Shown piece after piece: positions 26,743 through 37,402 of a stretch of 64,000 bases of DNA (positions are counted from its first letter, which is position 1; the number at the start of each line of letters is the position of its first letter). The stretch is from Pedobacter frigiditerrae. Its GTDB lineage: Bacteria > Bacteroidota > Bacteroidia > Sphingobacteriales > Sphingobacteriaceae. Made by a program: the position numbers and the translations under genes. Location: NCBI RefSeq assembly GCF_004331645.1, contig NZ_SJSK01000001.1:310001-374000 (forward strand), given 5' to 3'. The notes beneath the pieces were generated by a model. The model saw nothing but the letters and a program-made list of their open reading frames with translations. It searched no databases and was not told the DNA's origin.

Positions 26743-28215
26743 ATGCTATCAACTTTTTTAAGCCATCAATGGAAAGATTTTTGGCGTAGCCGAAACAAAG
26801 CTGGCAGTATTGCTGCTCAAATTCTACTTGGTTTTTTTATGCTCTATTTCTTAGTGGCGGCTATTGGGCTTGGCTTTGGAATGAGTTACCTCATCCAAGA
26901 ATTCTTTCCCAGCAAGAATGTTATTGTAATTTTTAACGGGTTTATTTTATATTATTTCTTGTTTGATTTAGGTATTAGAACACAAATGCAAGAACTACCA
27001 ACACTAAGTATAATTCCTTATTTGCATTTAAATATCAGTAAAAAGACAATCGTTAATTTCTTGAACATAAAATCGTTGTTCTCGTTCTTTAATCTTTTGC
27101 CATTGTTTATTTTTATTCCTTTTAGCATTATTAAAATTGGGACAACTTATGGCGCAATAACTGGGATAATGTATATCGTATCTATTCTTTCGCTTACAGT
27201 TTTCAATAATTATTTGGTGCTGTATCTAAAAAGAAAATCAATAAATAACATTGCATATTTCGGTTTAATTATTGGTTTTGTTGCTGTATTTGCTGGTCTG
27301 GATTATTACAACATTGTTTCCGTAAGGGCTGCATCAAACTTTATTTTTATGACTGTTGTAAAATATCCTTTCTTAGGATTGGCATTTACTTTAGCAGCGG
27401 GAATAATATTCTTTATCAATTCTATTTACCTACGCACTAATTTATATACAGAAGAGTTAAGTACAAAAGATGATAAAAAAGTAAGTACTGATTATGCCTT
27501 TTTAAATCGTTATGGTAAAGTTGGTGAATTGGCAGCATTAGAATTAAAATTGATTTTAAGGCATAAGCGTTCTCGTGGTTCTATCTTTATGGGGTTTGCT
27601 TTTCTCGCTTATGGCTTTATCTTTTATAAAGCACCTATGATAGCGAAGGACGAATTTGGAAAAATGCTTTTTGCTGCACTATTTATGACAGGCATTACCA
27701 TCATTTCTTACGGACAGTTTATGTTTGCTTGGCAAAGCACTCATTTTGATGGCTTGCTAGTCAACAAGATTGATTTCAAGAATTTCATTAAGGCTAAATT
27801 CCTATTGTTTACCATTAGCTGTACTATTATAACTCTTTTGGCCAGTTTTTATGGTTTCATGAGTTATAAGCTTTTGTTGATGCATTTGGCAGCTTATCTC
27901 TATAACATCGGCTTTGCTACAGTAATTGTACTTTATTTTGCTACAATGAATTATAAACGATTGGACCTTACTAAAGGTGCGAGCTTTAATTGGCAGGGTG
28001 TGGGTGCCACTCAGTGGATTTTGGGCCTGCCATTTATTTTAGTTCCAGTTTTTATTTATTTACCTTTTGGCATATTAAATAAACCTTATTGGGGTTTAGC
28101 AGCCATTGCAATTTTCGGATTAATTACATTATTGATGCGTAACTTCTGGATAAACTTACTAGTTAAAAGATTTGAGAAACAACGTTATAAAATAGCTGAA
28201 GGCTTTAGAGAATAA
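26743..28215 (+). CDS. DUF5687 ABC-exporter permease
   Basis: A 490-residue integral membrane protein with about a dozen hydrophobic segments and a cytoplasmic loop near 240-275. The N-terminal pattern LSTFLSHQWKDFWRSRNKAGSIAAQILLG and the FDLGIRTQMQELPTLSIIPYLHLNISK region are typical of DUF5687. These proteins are encoded with an ABC ATPase and taken to be exporter membrane subunits. The ATPase gene starts 3 nt after the stop, confirming the pairing. The substrate is unknown. Confidence 0.87.
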   Translation: MLSTFLSHQWKDFWRSRNKAGSIAAQILLGFFMLYFLVAAIGLGFGMSYLIQEFFPSKNVIVIFNGFILYYFLFDLGIRTQMQELPTLSIIPYLHLNISKKTIVNFLNIKSLFSFFNLLPLFIFIPFSIIKIGTTYGAITGIMYIVSILSLTVFNNYLVLYLKRKSINNIAYFGLIIGFVAVFAGLDYYNIVSVRAASNFIFMTVVKYPFLGLAFTLAAGIIFFINSIYLRTNLYTEELSTKDDKKVSTDYAFLNRYGKVGELAALELKLILRHKRSRGSIFMGFAFLAYGFIFYKAPMIAKDEFGKMLFAALFMTGITIISYGQFMFAWQSTHFDGLLVNKIDFKNFIKAKFLLFTISCTIITLLASFYGFMSYKLLLMHLAAYLYNIGFATVIVLYFATMNYKRLDLTKGASFNWQGVGATQWILGLPFILVPVFIYLPFGILNKPYWGLAAIAIFGLITLLMRNFWINLLVKRFEKQRYKIAEGFRE

Positions 28216-28218
28216 GAT

Positions 28219-28914
28219 ATGTTAGAGATTAAACAATTAAAAAAATCATACGGTGGTCGCACTGTAGTTGACATTAAAAGCTTGAACATTCGTGCAGGCG
28301 AAACCGTTGGTTTAGTGGGTAATAATGGTGCAGGAAAAACAACCATGTTTAGAATGTTGCTTGATTTAATTAGACCCGATAGCGGCGAAGTTTTATCAAA
28401 AGACCAAAATGTGGCCAATAACGACCATTGGAAAGATTATACCGCTTCTTATTTAGATGAAGGTTTTTTAATAGATTATTTAACTCCAGAAGAATATTTC
28501 ATTTTCATTGGTGGCTTACATCATTTAAGCGTAGCTGATGTTGCTGATTATTTGAAACAATACGATGAATTTTTTAATGGCGAAATTTTAAATCGAGGTA
28601 AATATATAAGAGATTTCTCTAAAGGAAACCAGAACAAAGTTGGCATTGCAGCAGCGCTGATGCAAAAGCCTGAGCTTTTGGTATTGGATGAACCTTTTGC
28701 AAATTTAGACCCAACTACGCAAATTAGATTAAAGACTTTGATTAAGTCCTTAAAAGCGACACATCGTTTAACTACTTTAATTTCTAGTCACGATTTAAAT
28801 CATGTAACTGATGTTTGTGATAGGATTATCCTTTTAGAAAAAGGGTTAGTCATTAAAGACTTCCATACAGATGAAAATACATTGAAGGAATTGGAAGCTT
28901 ATTTTGCAGAGTAA
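28219..28914 (+). CDS. ABC transporter ATP-binding protein
   Basis: A 231-residue nucleotide-binding subunit with Walker A GNNGAGKTT, Q-loop region, a degenerate signature FSKGNQNKVGIAAAL (in place of LSGGQ), Walker B LLVLDEPFANLDP, and switch histidine in ISSHDLNHV. It pairs with the DUF5687 permease directly upstream (3-nt gap). It is an exporter-type ATPase of the bacitracin/CcmA-like class; the cargo is not deducible. Confidence 0.92.
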   Translation: MLEIKQLKKSYGGRTVVDIKSLNIRAGETVGLVGNNGAGKTTMFRMLLDLIRPDSGEVLSKDQNVANNDHWKDYTASYLDEGFLIDYLTPEEYFIFIGGLHHLSVADVADYLKQYDEFFNGEILNRGKYIRDFSKGNQNKVGIAAALMQKPELLVLDEPFANLDPTTQIRLKTLIKSLKATHRLTTLISSHDLNHVTDVCDRIILLEKGLVIKDFHTDENTLKELEAYFAE

Positions 28915-29163
28915 GCTCCCTTCACCCACTCTTAAAAGAGAAGGCTAACAGATTAATGTATAGAATTATGGTCAATCGGATACCCAATTTGAGGTATAAG
29001 ATTGGCCATTTTATTTGATTAAATAAAAACTAAGATTATAGATTTTCAATTTAAATCGCTGTGTGACAATAAAAAAGAAGGCTTTTTACAACAATCGAAT
29101 AATTAGTGCTGCACTTGGCACTAGGTTTGAATAACGCTTATTACTAAATTAAATTGTAATAAA

Positions 29164-29844
29164 ATGATGACTTCAAAATTCAAAATAGCAACATTAAGTA
29201 TTGCCCTATCATTAGGAGCAATGACATTTCAAGGTTGTGATAGTTTAACGAACACACAAAAAGGTGCTGGTATTGGCGCTGCAGCTGGCGGTGTTATTGG
29301 CGGTATTATTGGTAAAAAAGCAGGTAACACTGCAGTAGGTGCAATTATTGGTGCTGCTGTTGGTGGTACAGCTGGTGGTTTCATTGGTAAAAGAATGGAT
29401 AAACAAGCTGCCGAAATTCAAAATGCAATTCCAAATGCGGAGGTAATTCGTGAAGGTGAAGGTATCATCGTTAAATTTGACAGTGGTATTTTATTCGACT
29501 TTGATAAGTTTGCTTTAAAAGATGCTGCTAAAACTAACATCCAATCTTTAGCTACTTCATTGAATCAATATCCAGGTACTGATATTAAAGTTATCGGACA
29601 TACAGATAGCCGTGGTACTGAAGAATATAACATGACACTTTCTCAAAAGAGAGCTGCAGCTGTTAAAGCTTATGCTGTTTCTCAAGGTGTTCCTGCTTCA
29701 CGTTTAATTACTGTTGGTAAAGGTTTTGCAGAGCCAATTGGCGATAACGCAACTGAAGCTGGTAGAGCAGAAAACAGAAGAGTAGAGATTGTAATCGTTG
29801 CAAACGATCAATTGAAAAAAGAAGCTGCTGCCTCAGGCAAATAA
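29164..29844 (+). CDS. OmpA-family lipoprotein with glycine-zipper
   Basis: A 226-residue outer-membrane lipoprotein. The lipobox TFQGC puts the lipidated Cys at 25. A glycine-zipper region (about 35-75: GAGIGAAAGGVIGGIIGKKAG and GAIIGAAVGGTAGGFIG) follows. Residues 100-215 form the OmpA/MotB peptidoglycan-binding domain with VIGHTDSRGTEEYNMTLSQKRA and ENRRVEIVI. It probably links the outer membrane to the cell wall. It is monocistronic, with a strong terminator 29 nt after the stop. Codon usage (e.g. GGT for glycine) suggests strong expression. Confidence 0.92.
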   Translation: MMTSKFKIATLSIALSLGAMTFQGCDSLTNTQKGAGIGAAAGGVIGGIIGKKAGNTAVGAIIGAAVGGTAGGFIGKRMDKQAAEIQNAIPNAEVIREGEGIIVKFDSGILFDFDKFALKDAAKTNIQSLATSLNQYPGTDIKVIGHTDSRGTEEYNMTLSQKRAAAVKAYAVSQGVPASRLITVGKGFAEPIGDNATEAGRAENRRVEIVIVANDQLKKEAAASGK

Positions 29845-29872
29845 TAAAATTTATATTTACCTATATAAACTT

Positions 29873-29909
29873 AAAAGCCCCGTTGCATTAATTTGTTTCG
29901 GGGTTTTTT
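29873..29909 (+). terminator. Intrinsic terminator after the OmpA lipoprotein gene
   Basis: AAAAGCCCCG / CGGGGTTTTT stem with a T6 tail on the plus strand. Confidence 0.88.
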
Positions 29910-29960
29910 AATGTTAAATTTAGCGTTAACGATGGAAGCGGCATCCTTTTTGGCTATTAT

Positions 29961-30064
29961 CCTGAGTGTAATCGAAGGACAGCTAAAAAGATACAGCGGA
30001 CAGCGTGTTAAAACGCCCAAATTATTAATCGCAAATTAGACCCTTCGACTTCGCTCAGGGTGAC
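29961..30064. repeat. CCTGAG..CGAAGG inverted repeat element
   Basis: CCTGAGTGTAATCGAAGGAC (29961-29980) and CCCTTCGACTTCGCTCAGGG (30041-30060) are near inverted copies, flanking a looser sequence. It lies between the OmpA gene and the convergent small gene. This is another member of the dispersed TTCGA/CTGAG family. Confidence 0.55.
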
Positions 30065-30072
30065 TAACAACT

Positions 30073-30417
30073 TTAAGAATAAATATCCTCGAAATAAGTT
30101 ATTGCTAAACCTTTAAGCAACAACTCTTGCTCCATTAAAGCATAAGATGGGACCGGCTTTACCAACTTCCAATGTGGCCAACCATCCTGGTCTAATCCTT
30201 CTAATTCGTAAAAACCCATTTCACTTAACAAACGACAAGTTGCAATATGCATTAACTCTTCTTTTTGCCTTTTACTGTATTTACCTGGGCCTTTGCCTAA
30301 TTCTTGAACGCCAATTAAAAACAGAATCACTTTCAAATCTGGTGTATCAGAATCAAATTCTTCAGAAATTTTTTTCTGTAACTCTTTCCATTTAGCGTGT
30401 ATTTCTGCTGGCTTCAT
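30073..30417 (-). CDS. Conserved small Bacteroidota protein of unknown function
   Basis: A 114-residue cytoplasmic protein with no signal or TM. The sequence is smooth coding (MKPAEIHAKWKELQKKISEEF, LFLIGVQELGKGPGKYSKRQKEELMHIATCRLL, DQDGWPHWKLVKPVP). It has the appearance of a conserved family member rather than a chance frame, but I do not recognise a named domain. It is divergent from the oxidoreductase gene (66 nt). Confidence 0.7.
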   Translation of the reverse strand: MKPAEIHAKWKELQKKISEEFDSDTPDLKVILFLIGVQELGKGPGKYSKRQKEELMHIATCRLLSEMGFYELEGLDQDGWPHWKLVKPVPSYALMEQELLLKGLAITYFEDIYS

Positions 30418-30471
30418 GGTACAAATATACTTTTATGACAAACAGTTTAACGCACATATAAGTCAAATTTT

Positions 30472-30479
30472 TAGCTTTG
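30472..30479 (+). promoter_or_regulatory. -7 promoter box TAGCTTTG
   Basis: An exact TAnnTTTG lies 4 nt before the oxidoreductase ATG, implying a leaderless or nearly leaderless message. Confidence 0.45.
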
Positions 30480-30483
30480 TGTC

Positions 30484-32505
<2,022 letters not shown>

Positions 32506-32572
32506 ATTTATTAAACGTTGATAAAAGAAAACAATGATTACTCTTGATTGTGTTAAATTTAACCATTATTTA

Positions 32573-32580
32573 TACTTTTG
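32573..32580 (+). promoter_or_regulatory. -7 promoter box TACTTTTG before hutH
   Basis: An exact TAnnTTTG match; a TTG at 32548-32550 lies 22 nt upstream as a possible -33 element. The ATG is 19 nt downstream. Confidence 0.55.
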
Positions 32581-32599
32581 CGCCACCAAATAGAAATAC

Positions 32600-34087
32600 A
32601 TGACAGTTTACGAAATCGGTTCTGGGCAATTATCATTGTCCACTATTGAGCTAATAATTGAAGAAAATTTAACTATAAAATTATCTACTCAAGCTATAGA
32701 ACGCATTGAGAAATGCAGAAAATACCTCGATGATAAATTAAGCAATAACGAAGACCCGATTTACGGTATCAATACTGGATTTGGCTATTTACAAAACGTA
32801 AAGATTGAGGCAGAAAATCTTACTCAACTTCAACATAATTTATTGTTATCTCACGCTTGTGGAACCGGGCAAGAAGTACCAAATGAGGTTGTAAAATTGA
32901 TGCTGCTGTTAAAGATACAATCGCTAAGTTATGGTCATTCGGCTATTGCCTTAACAACCGTACAAAGGCTAGTAGATTTTTACAACCACGATATTCTACC
33001 TATAATTTATACACAGGGTTCTTTAGGTGCATCTGGCGATTTAGCCCCATTGGCACACTTGGCATTACCTTTAATTGGCGAAGGGGAAGTTTATTATCAA
33101 GGCAAGAAAATTACCACCAAACAGCTTTATCAAAATTTAGGTTGGTCGTCTTTAACCTTGCAGAGCAAAGAGGGTTTAGCCTTGATAAATGGAACACAGT
33201 TCATGAGTGCTTATGGGACTTTCTGTTTGCTAAAAGCCCAACAGTTTTCTGTGTGGGCTGATGCAATTGCTGCCATTTCAATAGATGCATTTGATTGCAG
33301 AATTGACCCATTTTTAACTTTGAGTCACCTCATTAGGCCACACCAAGGGCAAATTGCCACCGCTGCAAGTATTAATAACTGGCTAGAAGGAAGTGAATTA
33401 ATTGCTAGAAAAGGCAAACAAACCCAAGACCCTTATTCTTTCCGTTGCGTGCCACAGGTGCATGGTGCAAGTAAGGATAGTATCAATTACATTAAGTCTG
33501 TATTTGAAACCGAAATGAATTCGGTAACAGATAATCCGAATGTTTTTCCTGATGAGGATTTAATTATTTCAGCTGGCAATTTCCATGGACAGCCTTTGGC
33601 GTTAACATTAGATTTTCTGTGTTTGGCATTGGCCGAATTGGGTTCTATCTCAGAACGAAGAATTTTCCAATTGATTTCCGGAACAAGAGGACTACCTCCA
33701 TTCTTAGTTAAAAATGCTGGATTAAATTCGGGATTAATGATTACTCAATATACAGCAGCCTCAATTGCAAGTGAGAATAAACAATTGTGTACACCTGCTT
33801 CTGTAGATAGCATTGTGAGCAGTAACGGACAAGAAGACCATGTAAGTATGGGGGCAAATGCTGCAACAAAATGTCTTCGCGTTTGCGATAATTTAGAAAG
33901 AATTTTGGCTATAGAACTCCTAACAGCAAGCCAAGCACTAGAATTAAGATTGCCAGAAAAATCATCAGTTAAAATTGAAAAATTGGTGAATGATTATCGA
34001 AAAGTTGTTTCCTTTAACGAGGCTGATCGGATTTTATCAACTGACATCAAAGTGAGCGTTGAGTTTATGAGGGATAGAAAAATCTAA
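32600..34087 (+). CDS. hutH: Histidine ammonia-lyase
   Basis: A 495-residue enzyme that converts L-histidine to urocanate and ammonia, the first step of histidine breakdown. The MIO prosthetic group forms from A144-S145-G146 in GSLGASGDLAPLAHLAL. The catalytic tyrosine region is YGINTGFG (55-62), and the FHGQPLALTLDFL and GSISERR blocks are present. The length is typical (about 500). It stands alone here; urocanate hydratase is 6 kb downstream, and hutI and hutG-type genes are not in the window. A 14-bp inverted repeat follows at 34092-34135. Confidence 0.95.
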   Translation: MTVYEIGSGQLSLSTIELIIEENLTIKLSTQAIERIEKCRKYLDDKLSNNEDPIYGINTGFGYLQNVKIEAENLTQLQHNLLLSHACGTGQEVPNEVVKLMLLLKIQSLSYGHSAIALTTVQRLVDFYNHDILPIIYTQGSLGASGDLAPLAHLALPLIGEGEVYYQGKKITTKQLYQNLGWSSLTLQSKEGLALINGTQFMSAYGTFCLLKAQQFSVWADAIAAISIDAFDCRIDPFLTLSHLIRPHQGQIATAASINNWLEGSELIARKGKQTQDPYSFRCVPQVHGASKDSINYIKSVFETEMNSVTDNPNVFPDEDLIISAGNFHGQPLALTLDFLCLALAELGSISERRIFQLISGTRGLPPFLVKNAGLNSGLMITQYTAASIASENKQLCTPASVDSIVSSNGQEDHVSMGANAATKCLRVCDNLERILAIELLTASQALELRLPEKSSVKIEKLVNDYRKVVSFNEADRILSTDIKVSVEFMRDRKI

Positions 34088-34091
34088 ATAG

Positions 34092-34135
34092 TCATCGGAT
34101 GAATATTGGTTGCATTGCCCATATTCATCCGATGA
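34092..34135. terminator. Inverted repeat between convergent hutH and DUF2807-like gene
   Basis: TCATCGGATGAATA at 34092-34105 has its exact complement at 34122-34135. It lies between convergent genes. No long T-run follows, so termination efficiency is uncertain. Confidence 0.6.
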
Positions 34136-34142
34136 TTAAAAC

Positions 34143-35000
34143 TTACTTCTTATACATTTGGTTCAAATTAACCGCAGGCATTTGCACCTGAGTTTCGTCT
34201 GAAAGTTTACCTGAACAGTTTGAAACCTTAATATTTCCCAATTTCACATCGGCTATGCCATTTGTAATCAAGCTCAAATTGTTAATGGTGTATTTGTTCT
34301 GAACATCACGGTCTCCAATAAACTCAATTTCACATTTACCATTAGTGGTAATTGAAACATTCTCAAAAGAACTCTCTTCACTATAAAAATTAGTGTTGTG
34401 CAAATCTAATTTAATAGATTTAATATCATCTTCCCTAAAACGAATACCTTCAACATCGGCTGTTTTTACATTTAATTGTTTAATATGTGTTTCAGAATCA
34501 AATGAAATACCTGTAGATTTTTGAATACTTAAACTTAAAGTATCTGTTACAGCCATGATGTTGATGTCATTTGCATTCGACACATTTAAGCTCTTTATAG
34601 TTGGAGAATAAACATAAATGTTTATATAATACCTGTGTCTATTTTCTTCAGATTTAGGTTTATCTTTAATTACAATCTGTAACTGACCATTTGTATCAAC
34701 GGTTGCAGTGACTAAACCTTTTAAATCATCCTGGATTTTAACGCCGAACTTATCGTCTTTAATAAACTGTACATTTAACACCATTCCTTTAGCATCTGCA
34801 ATATTAACAGATTCAAATGGAGATGAAATAGCTAAGCTTTCCATATTTTTAGTGGGTGTGCTAAAATTTTCAATTTTAAGAACATTCTCTTTGTAAGTTC
34901 CAGTTTTATACATTGTTGCAGATACAAATATCATCCCAAAAAACGGAATTAAAATAAGTGAAGCTGCAAAAGCGATTAATAATTTATTACTTAATTTCAT
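34143..35000 (-). CDS. DUF2807-like (GIN domain) envelope protein, last gene of the ABC operon
   Basis: A 285-residue protein with an N-terminal membrane anchor (about 6-25: LLIAFAASLILIPFFGMIF). The remainder is a repetitive beta-rich domain with right-handed parallel-helix character (SLNVSNANDINIMAV, QLNVKTADVEGIRF, SIKLDLHNTNFYS). It resembles the putative auto-transporter adhesin head (DUF2807) family. The chosen ATG (34998-35000) is 4 nt after the GntR stop; an alternative start 30 nt upstream would overlap that gene. It is the fourth gene of an ATPase-permease-regulator operon. Confidence 0.72.
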   Translation of the reverse strand: MKLSNKLLIAFAASLILIPFFGMIFVSATMYKTGTYKENVLKIENFSTPTKNMESLAISSPFESVNIADAKGMVLNVQFIKDDKFGVKIQDDLKGLVTATVDTNGQLQIVIKDKPKSEENRHRYYINIYVYSPTIKSLNVSNANDINIMAVTDTLSLSIQKSTGISFDSETHIKQLNVKTADVEGIRFREDDIKSIKLDLHNTNFYSEESSFENVSITTNGKCEIEFIGDRDVQNKYTINNLSLITNGIADVKLGNIKVSNCSGKLSDETQVQMPAVNLNQMYKK

Positions 35001-35004
35001 CTCT

Positions 35005-35379
35005 TTAAGGATTAAAAGTTTCTTTAACAAAAGTGTTGTAGCGAGTTTCTAATTCATCAAACCCGATGTTTAACAAGTAAACATTTCTAAAAACTACAGG
35101 TAGTTCTTCTTCTATAAATTGTGTTTTTAGGTAGTCCTTTACATTTTTCAATGCATCTTCGGCTACGAAAAACCCAATACCCCTTTTGTTGCTAATTATA
35201 TTTTTGTTCTGCAGTAACTCGTAAGTACGCATTACTGTATTCGGGTTTACCTCTAGCGTTACTGCCATTTCCCTAACCGAGGAAACTTTCTCGTCTACTT
35301 TCCATTTGCCAAGTAAAATATGCTCACAAACGTAAGCTGCTATTTGAAGGTATATTGCCTTGTTATCTCTAAATTCCAT
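35005..35379 (-). CDS. GntR-family regulator, YtrA subfamily
   Basis: A 124-residue repressor. The winged helix-turn-helix occupies about 8-75 (KWKVDEKVSSVREMAVTLEVNPNTVMRTYELLQNKNII with the wing GIGFFV). The effector part is only about 45 residues, which is diagnostic of the YtrA subfamily. YtrA regulators usually control the ABC transporter encoded with them, and a palindrome fitting that role lies at 37071-37094 before the first gene of this operon. The gap to the upstream permease gene is 17 nt. Confidence 0.9.
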   Translation of the reverse strand: MEFRDNKAIYLQIAAYVCEHILLGKWKVDEKVSSVREMAVTLEVNPNTVMRTYELLQNKNIISNKRGIGFFVAEDALKNVKDYLKTQFIEEELPVVFRNVYLLNIGFDELETRYNTFVKETFNP

Positions 35380-35396
35380 ATCTATACCGTTTAAAA

Positions 35397-36224
35397 TTAA
35401 ACCTCTTTTTCTTTAAGGCGTACATAAGTGATGCTCCAGAATATTGCAGTAAGAGTTACTATTAAAAGTACACCCAACCATTCTCCTGTATTCTGCGACA
35501 TATGGTTCATGTTTCTGTTTTCTTGGTCAATCATAATCTTCCCTTCAAATAACCACTCACCTGACTTAACTACAATGGCAGTCCAGATTCCCGAGAAAAT
35601 CATTACACAAATTGCAGTTTTAATGTAGTGGAATTTATTAAAGAAGATTGAACCCAATAAGAAAACACTGGTCACAAAAAATGGGAAGAAATACAATGGA
35701 AGAAATTTATCACGACCACTATATTTGCTGAAAAAGTAAGCGATGTGATCAATACTTGTTATTTCCTTACCATTGTGTACATAAGGTGTAATTTGTTCTA
35801 CACTGGTATACATTCCTCTTAGTTTTGATACGAATGCCAAGTCTGTAATGTAAAACAAGAATAAAAAACTTACGATTGACAAAATTGAAGTAAAGAAAAC
35901 TCCAGTTAAAAACTTTTCAAAAGTTGAGGCTGGTATCAACAAATCAATAATCGCCTTTGGTTTTTGACCCAAGTGTGCAAAATAACTACTTGCAATTATA
36001 CTGATAAAGATGAAGCCGAAAATTAAAAATAAGGGCTCTCTAAAGTTCAGGTCTCTTGGAGAAAACGAATCTGCGTAAGTGAAGGCTTTCCATAAGGCGA
36101 AACCATAAAATGCAACGATTACACCTAATGCAACCAATAAGCTGATCAAATAAATTTTGCCAAATTCTAGCCATTGTCTCTTCAACAAAAGACCAAAACG
36201 TTGTATGTTAAATGTGTTGTTCAT
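35397..36224 (-). CDS. ABC transporter membrane subunit
   Basis: A 275-residue integral membrane protein with six hydrophobic segments (about 20-43, 64-84, 103-127, 172-193, 202-218, 248-268). It has a large extracytoplasmic loop between 128 and 170. It matches no catalytic family and is the expected permease partner of the ATPase 13 nt upstream. In YtrA-type operons such transporters respond to envelope stress or metabolites. Confidence 0.8.
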   Translation of the reverse strand: MNNTFNIQRFGLLLKRQWLEFGKIYLISLLVALGVIVAFYGFALWKAFTYADSFSPRDLNFREPLFLIFGFIFISIIASSYFAHLGQKPKAIIDLLIPASTFEKFLTGVFFTSILSIVSFLFLFYITDLAFVSKLRGMYTSVEQITPYVHNGKEITSIDHIAYFFSKYSGRDKFLPLYFFPFFVTSVFLLGSIFFNKFHYIKTAICVMIFSGIWTAIVVKSGEWLFEGKIMIDQENRNMNHMSQNTGEWLGVLLIVTLTAIFWSITYVRLKEKEV

Positions 36225-36237
36225 GTCTGTTTAAGAT

Positions 36238-37065
36238 TTAGTTAAAAATTGGTTTTAGTTTATTTTTTTCCGCCAATACAGCATTAAATAGCAACTCTAA
36301 GTCGAGCTTACTATCTTCTTTATGAAAGTTTGGCATTACGGCATTGAAACCAGCTAGTGATGGCTCTGAATAGATTACTGTTTCATCAATTTCTTTAACT
36401 CGTTTAAATACCAATTTGTCAGTAATCTCTTCTACCGATGCTTTTAAGGCAACGCTATTTTCATCAAGCATAATCACTGTATCAATTAGGTTATCTAAAT
36501 CTCTTACTTGGTGCGTAGAGATGATAATACATCTATCTTCTGTTAATGCCGATGCCATGATTTTACGAAATTGTGCTTTTGAAGGAATATCCAAACCATT
36601 TGTAGGCTCATCCATGATGATTAGTTTGGCATTTGTAGCTAAGCCAAAGGCGATGATTACCTTTTTCTTCTGACCATAAGACATATTAATTAATTTCTGT
36701 CCTACCGGAATATCAAACTCTGCTAACAGGCTCGTAAAATAAGGATGGTCGAAGTTTGGGTAAAAAACTGCATTTGCTTTTACATAAGCATCTATTTTAA
36801 CCGATGGCAAATAAAACTCTTCTGGAATAAAACAGATTTGCTCTAATAAAGCAGGTTGACGCTTTGCAGGATTATAGCCTAACACATCCATACTTCCGCT
36901 TTCAGCGTACACCAATCCGGCTAGGTTTTTTAATAAGGTTGATTTACCAGCACCGTTCTTGCCAAGCAATCCATATATATGACCATTGCTTAATTGCATG
37001 CTCAAGTTTTTGAATAACAGTTGATGTTTGCTGTAACCAAAATTTAGGTTGTTAATTTTAATCAT
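36238..37065 (-). CDS. ABC transporter ATP-binding protein (YtrB-like)
   Basis: A 275-residue ATPase with Walker A GLLGKNGAGKSTLL, signature NMSYGQKKKVIIAFGLA (variant), Walker B LIIMDEPTNGLDIP, and switch IISTHQVRD. The last 70 residues (EITDKLVFKRVKEIDE onward) form a regulatory extension. It is the first gene of the operon running 37065 to 34143: ATPase, permease, YtrA-type regulator, DUF2807-like protein. The operator-like palindrome ends 6-30 nt upstream of the ATG. Confidence 0.92.
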   Translation of the reverse strand: MIKINNLNFGYSKHQLLFKNLSMQLSNGHIYGLLGKNGAGKSTLLKNLAGLVYAESGSMDVLGYNPAKRQPALLEQICFIPEEFYLPSVKIDAYVKANAVFYPNFDHPYFTSLLAEFDIPVGQKLINMSYGQKKKVIIAFGLATNAKLIIMDEPTNGLDIPSKAQFRKIMASALTEDRCIIISTHQVRDLDNLIDTVIMLDENSVALKASVEEITDKLVFKRVKEIDETVIYSEPSLAGFNAVMPNFHKEDSKLDLELLFNAVLAEKNKLKPIFN

Positions 37066-37070
37066 TCTCT

Positions 37071-37094
37071 ACTGTATTAGTTAAATAATACACT
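37071..37094 (-). promoter_or_regulatory. Palindromic operator, probable YtrA-type regulator site
   Basis: A perfect inverted repeat TGTATTA-N6-TAATACA (37073-37092) with ACTGTA / TACACT outer ends lies 6 nt upstream of the ATPase start codon. Its form resembles the AGTGTA/TACACT-type sites reported for YtrA. Repression of the operon by its own GntR-family product is the natural reading. Confidence 0.7.
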
Positions 37095-37160
37095 AAAGTA
37101 TGAGCTATTTTTGAAACCACCAAATTATTTGTGATTTATTTTTCTTTTTATCATTCTATT

Positions 37161-37255
37161 TTGTCATTCTGACGAAGCCTGCCTACTGGACAGTCAGGGA
37201 AGAATCTCATTAAAGGAATTCTGAACAGAGGTCCTTCGCAGGCTCAGGACGACAA
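37161..37255. repeat. TTGTC..GAC inverted repeat element
   Basis: TTGTCATTCTGACGAAGCCTGC (37161-37182, read in two parts) is mirrored imperfectly by GCAGGCTCAGGACGACAA (37238-37255). A second inner pair is present (AAGAATC / GAATTCT). It resembles the element at 60568-60669 in ends and size. Confidence 0.55.
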
Positions 37256-37264
37256 ATGCGCATT

Positions 37265-37320
37265 AAAAAAGCCACAAATTCGCAGATTTAAAATCTGTTA
37301 ATCTGTGGCTAATAATTTGT
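37265..37320 (-). terminator. Terminator after the TonB-dependent receptor gene
   Basis: On the minus strand AGCCACAGATT pairs with the complementary arm ending TGTGGCT, with an inner CAGATTT/AAATCTG stem. A T6 run follows. It lies 82 nt after the receptor stop codon. Confidence 0.65.
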
Positions 37321-37364
37321 TTCGGTCGGTGAGGCAACAACCGATAGGCTGCAGCTTTGCAAAC

Positions 37365-37400
37365 CAATGAACAATTGAACTAATGAACTAGTGATCCAAT
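37365..37400. repeat. AATGAAC..TTGAACTAATGA repeat, copy 1
   Basis: A stretch of AATGA/ATTGAAC words shared with 60754-60786 (CAATGAACCATTGAACTAAT). It is an intergenic repeat of unknown role placed just beyond stop codons in both cases. Confidence 0.5.
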
Positions 37401-37402
37401 AT

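Larger units (their letters stand above)
37066..37402. other. Intergenic region between ABC operon and TonB receptor (337 nt)
   Basis: It holds the operator palindrome (37071-37094), a dispersed inverted repeat (37161-37255), the receptor-gene terminator (37265-37320) and a short repeat (37365-37400). No coding frame is convincing. Confidence 0.6.
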
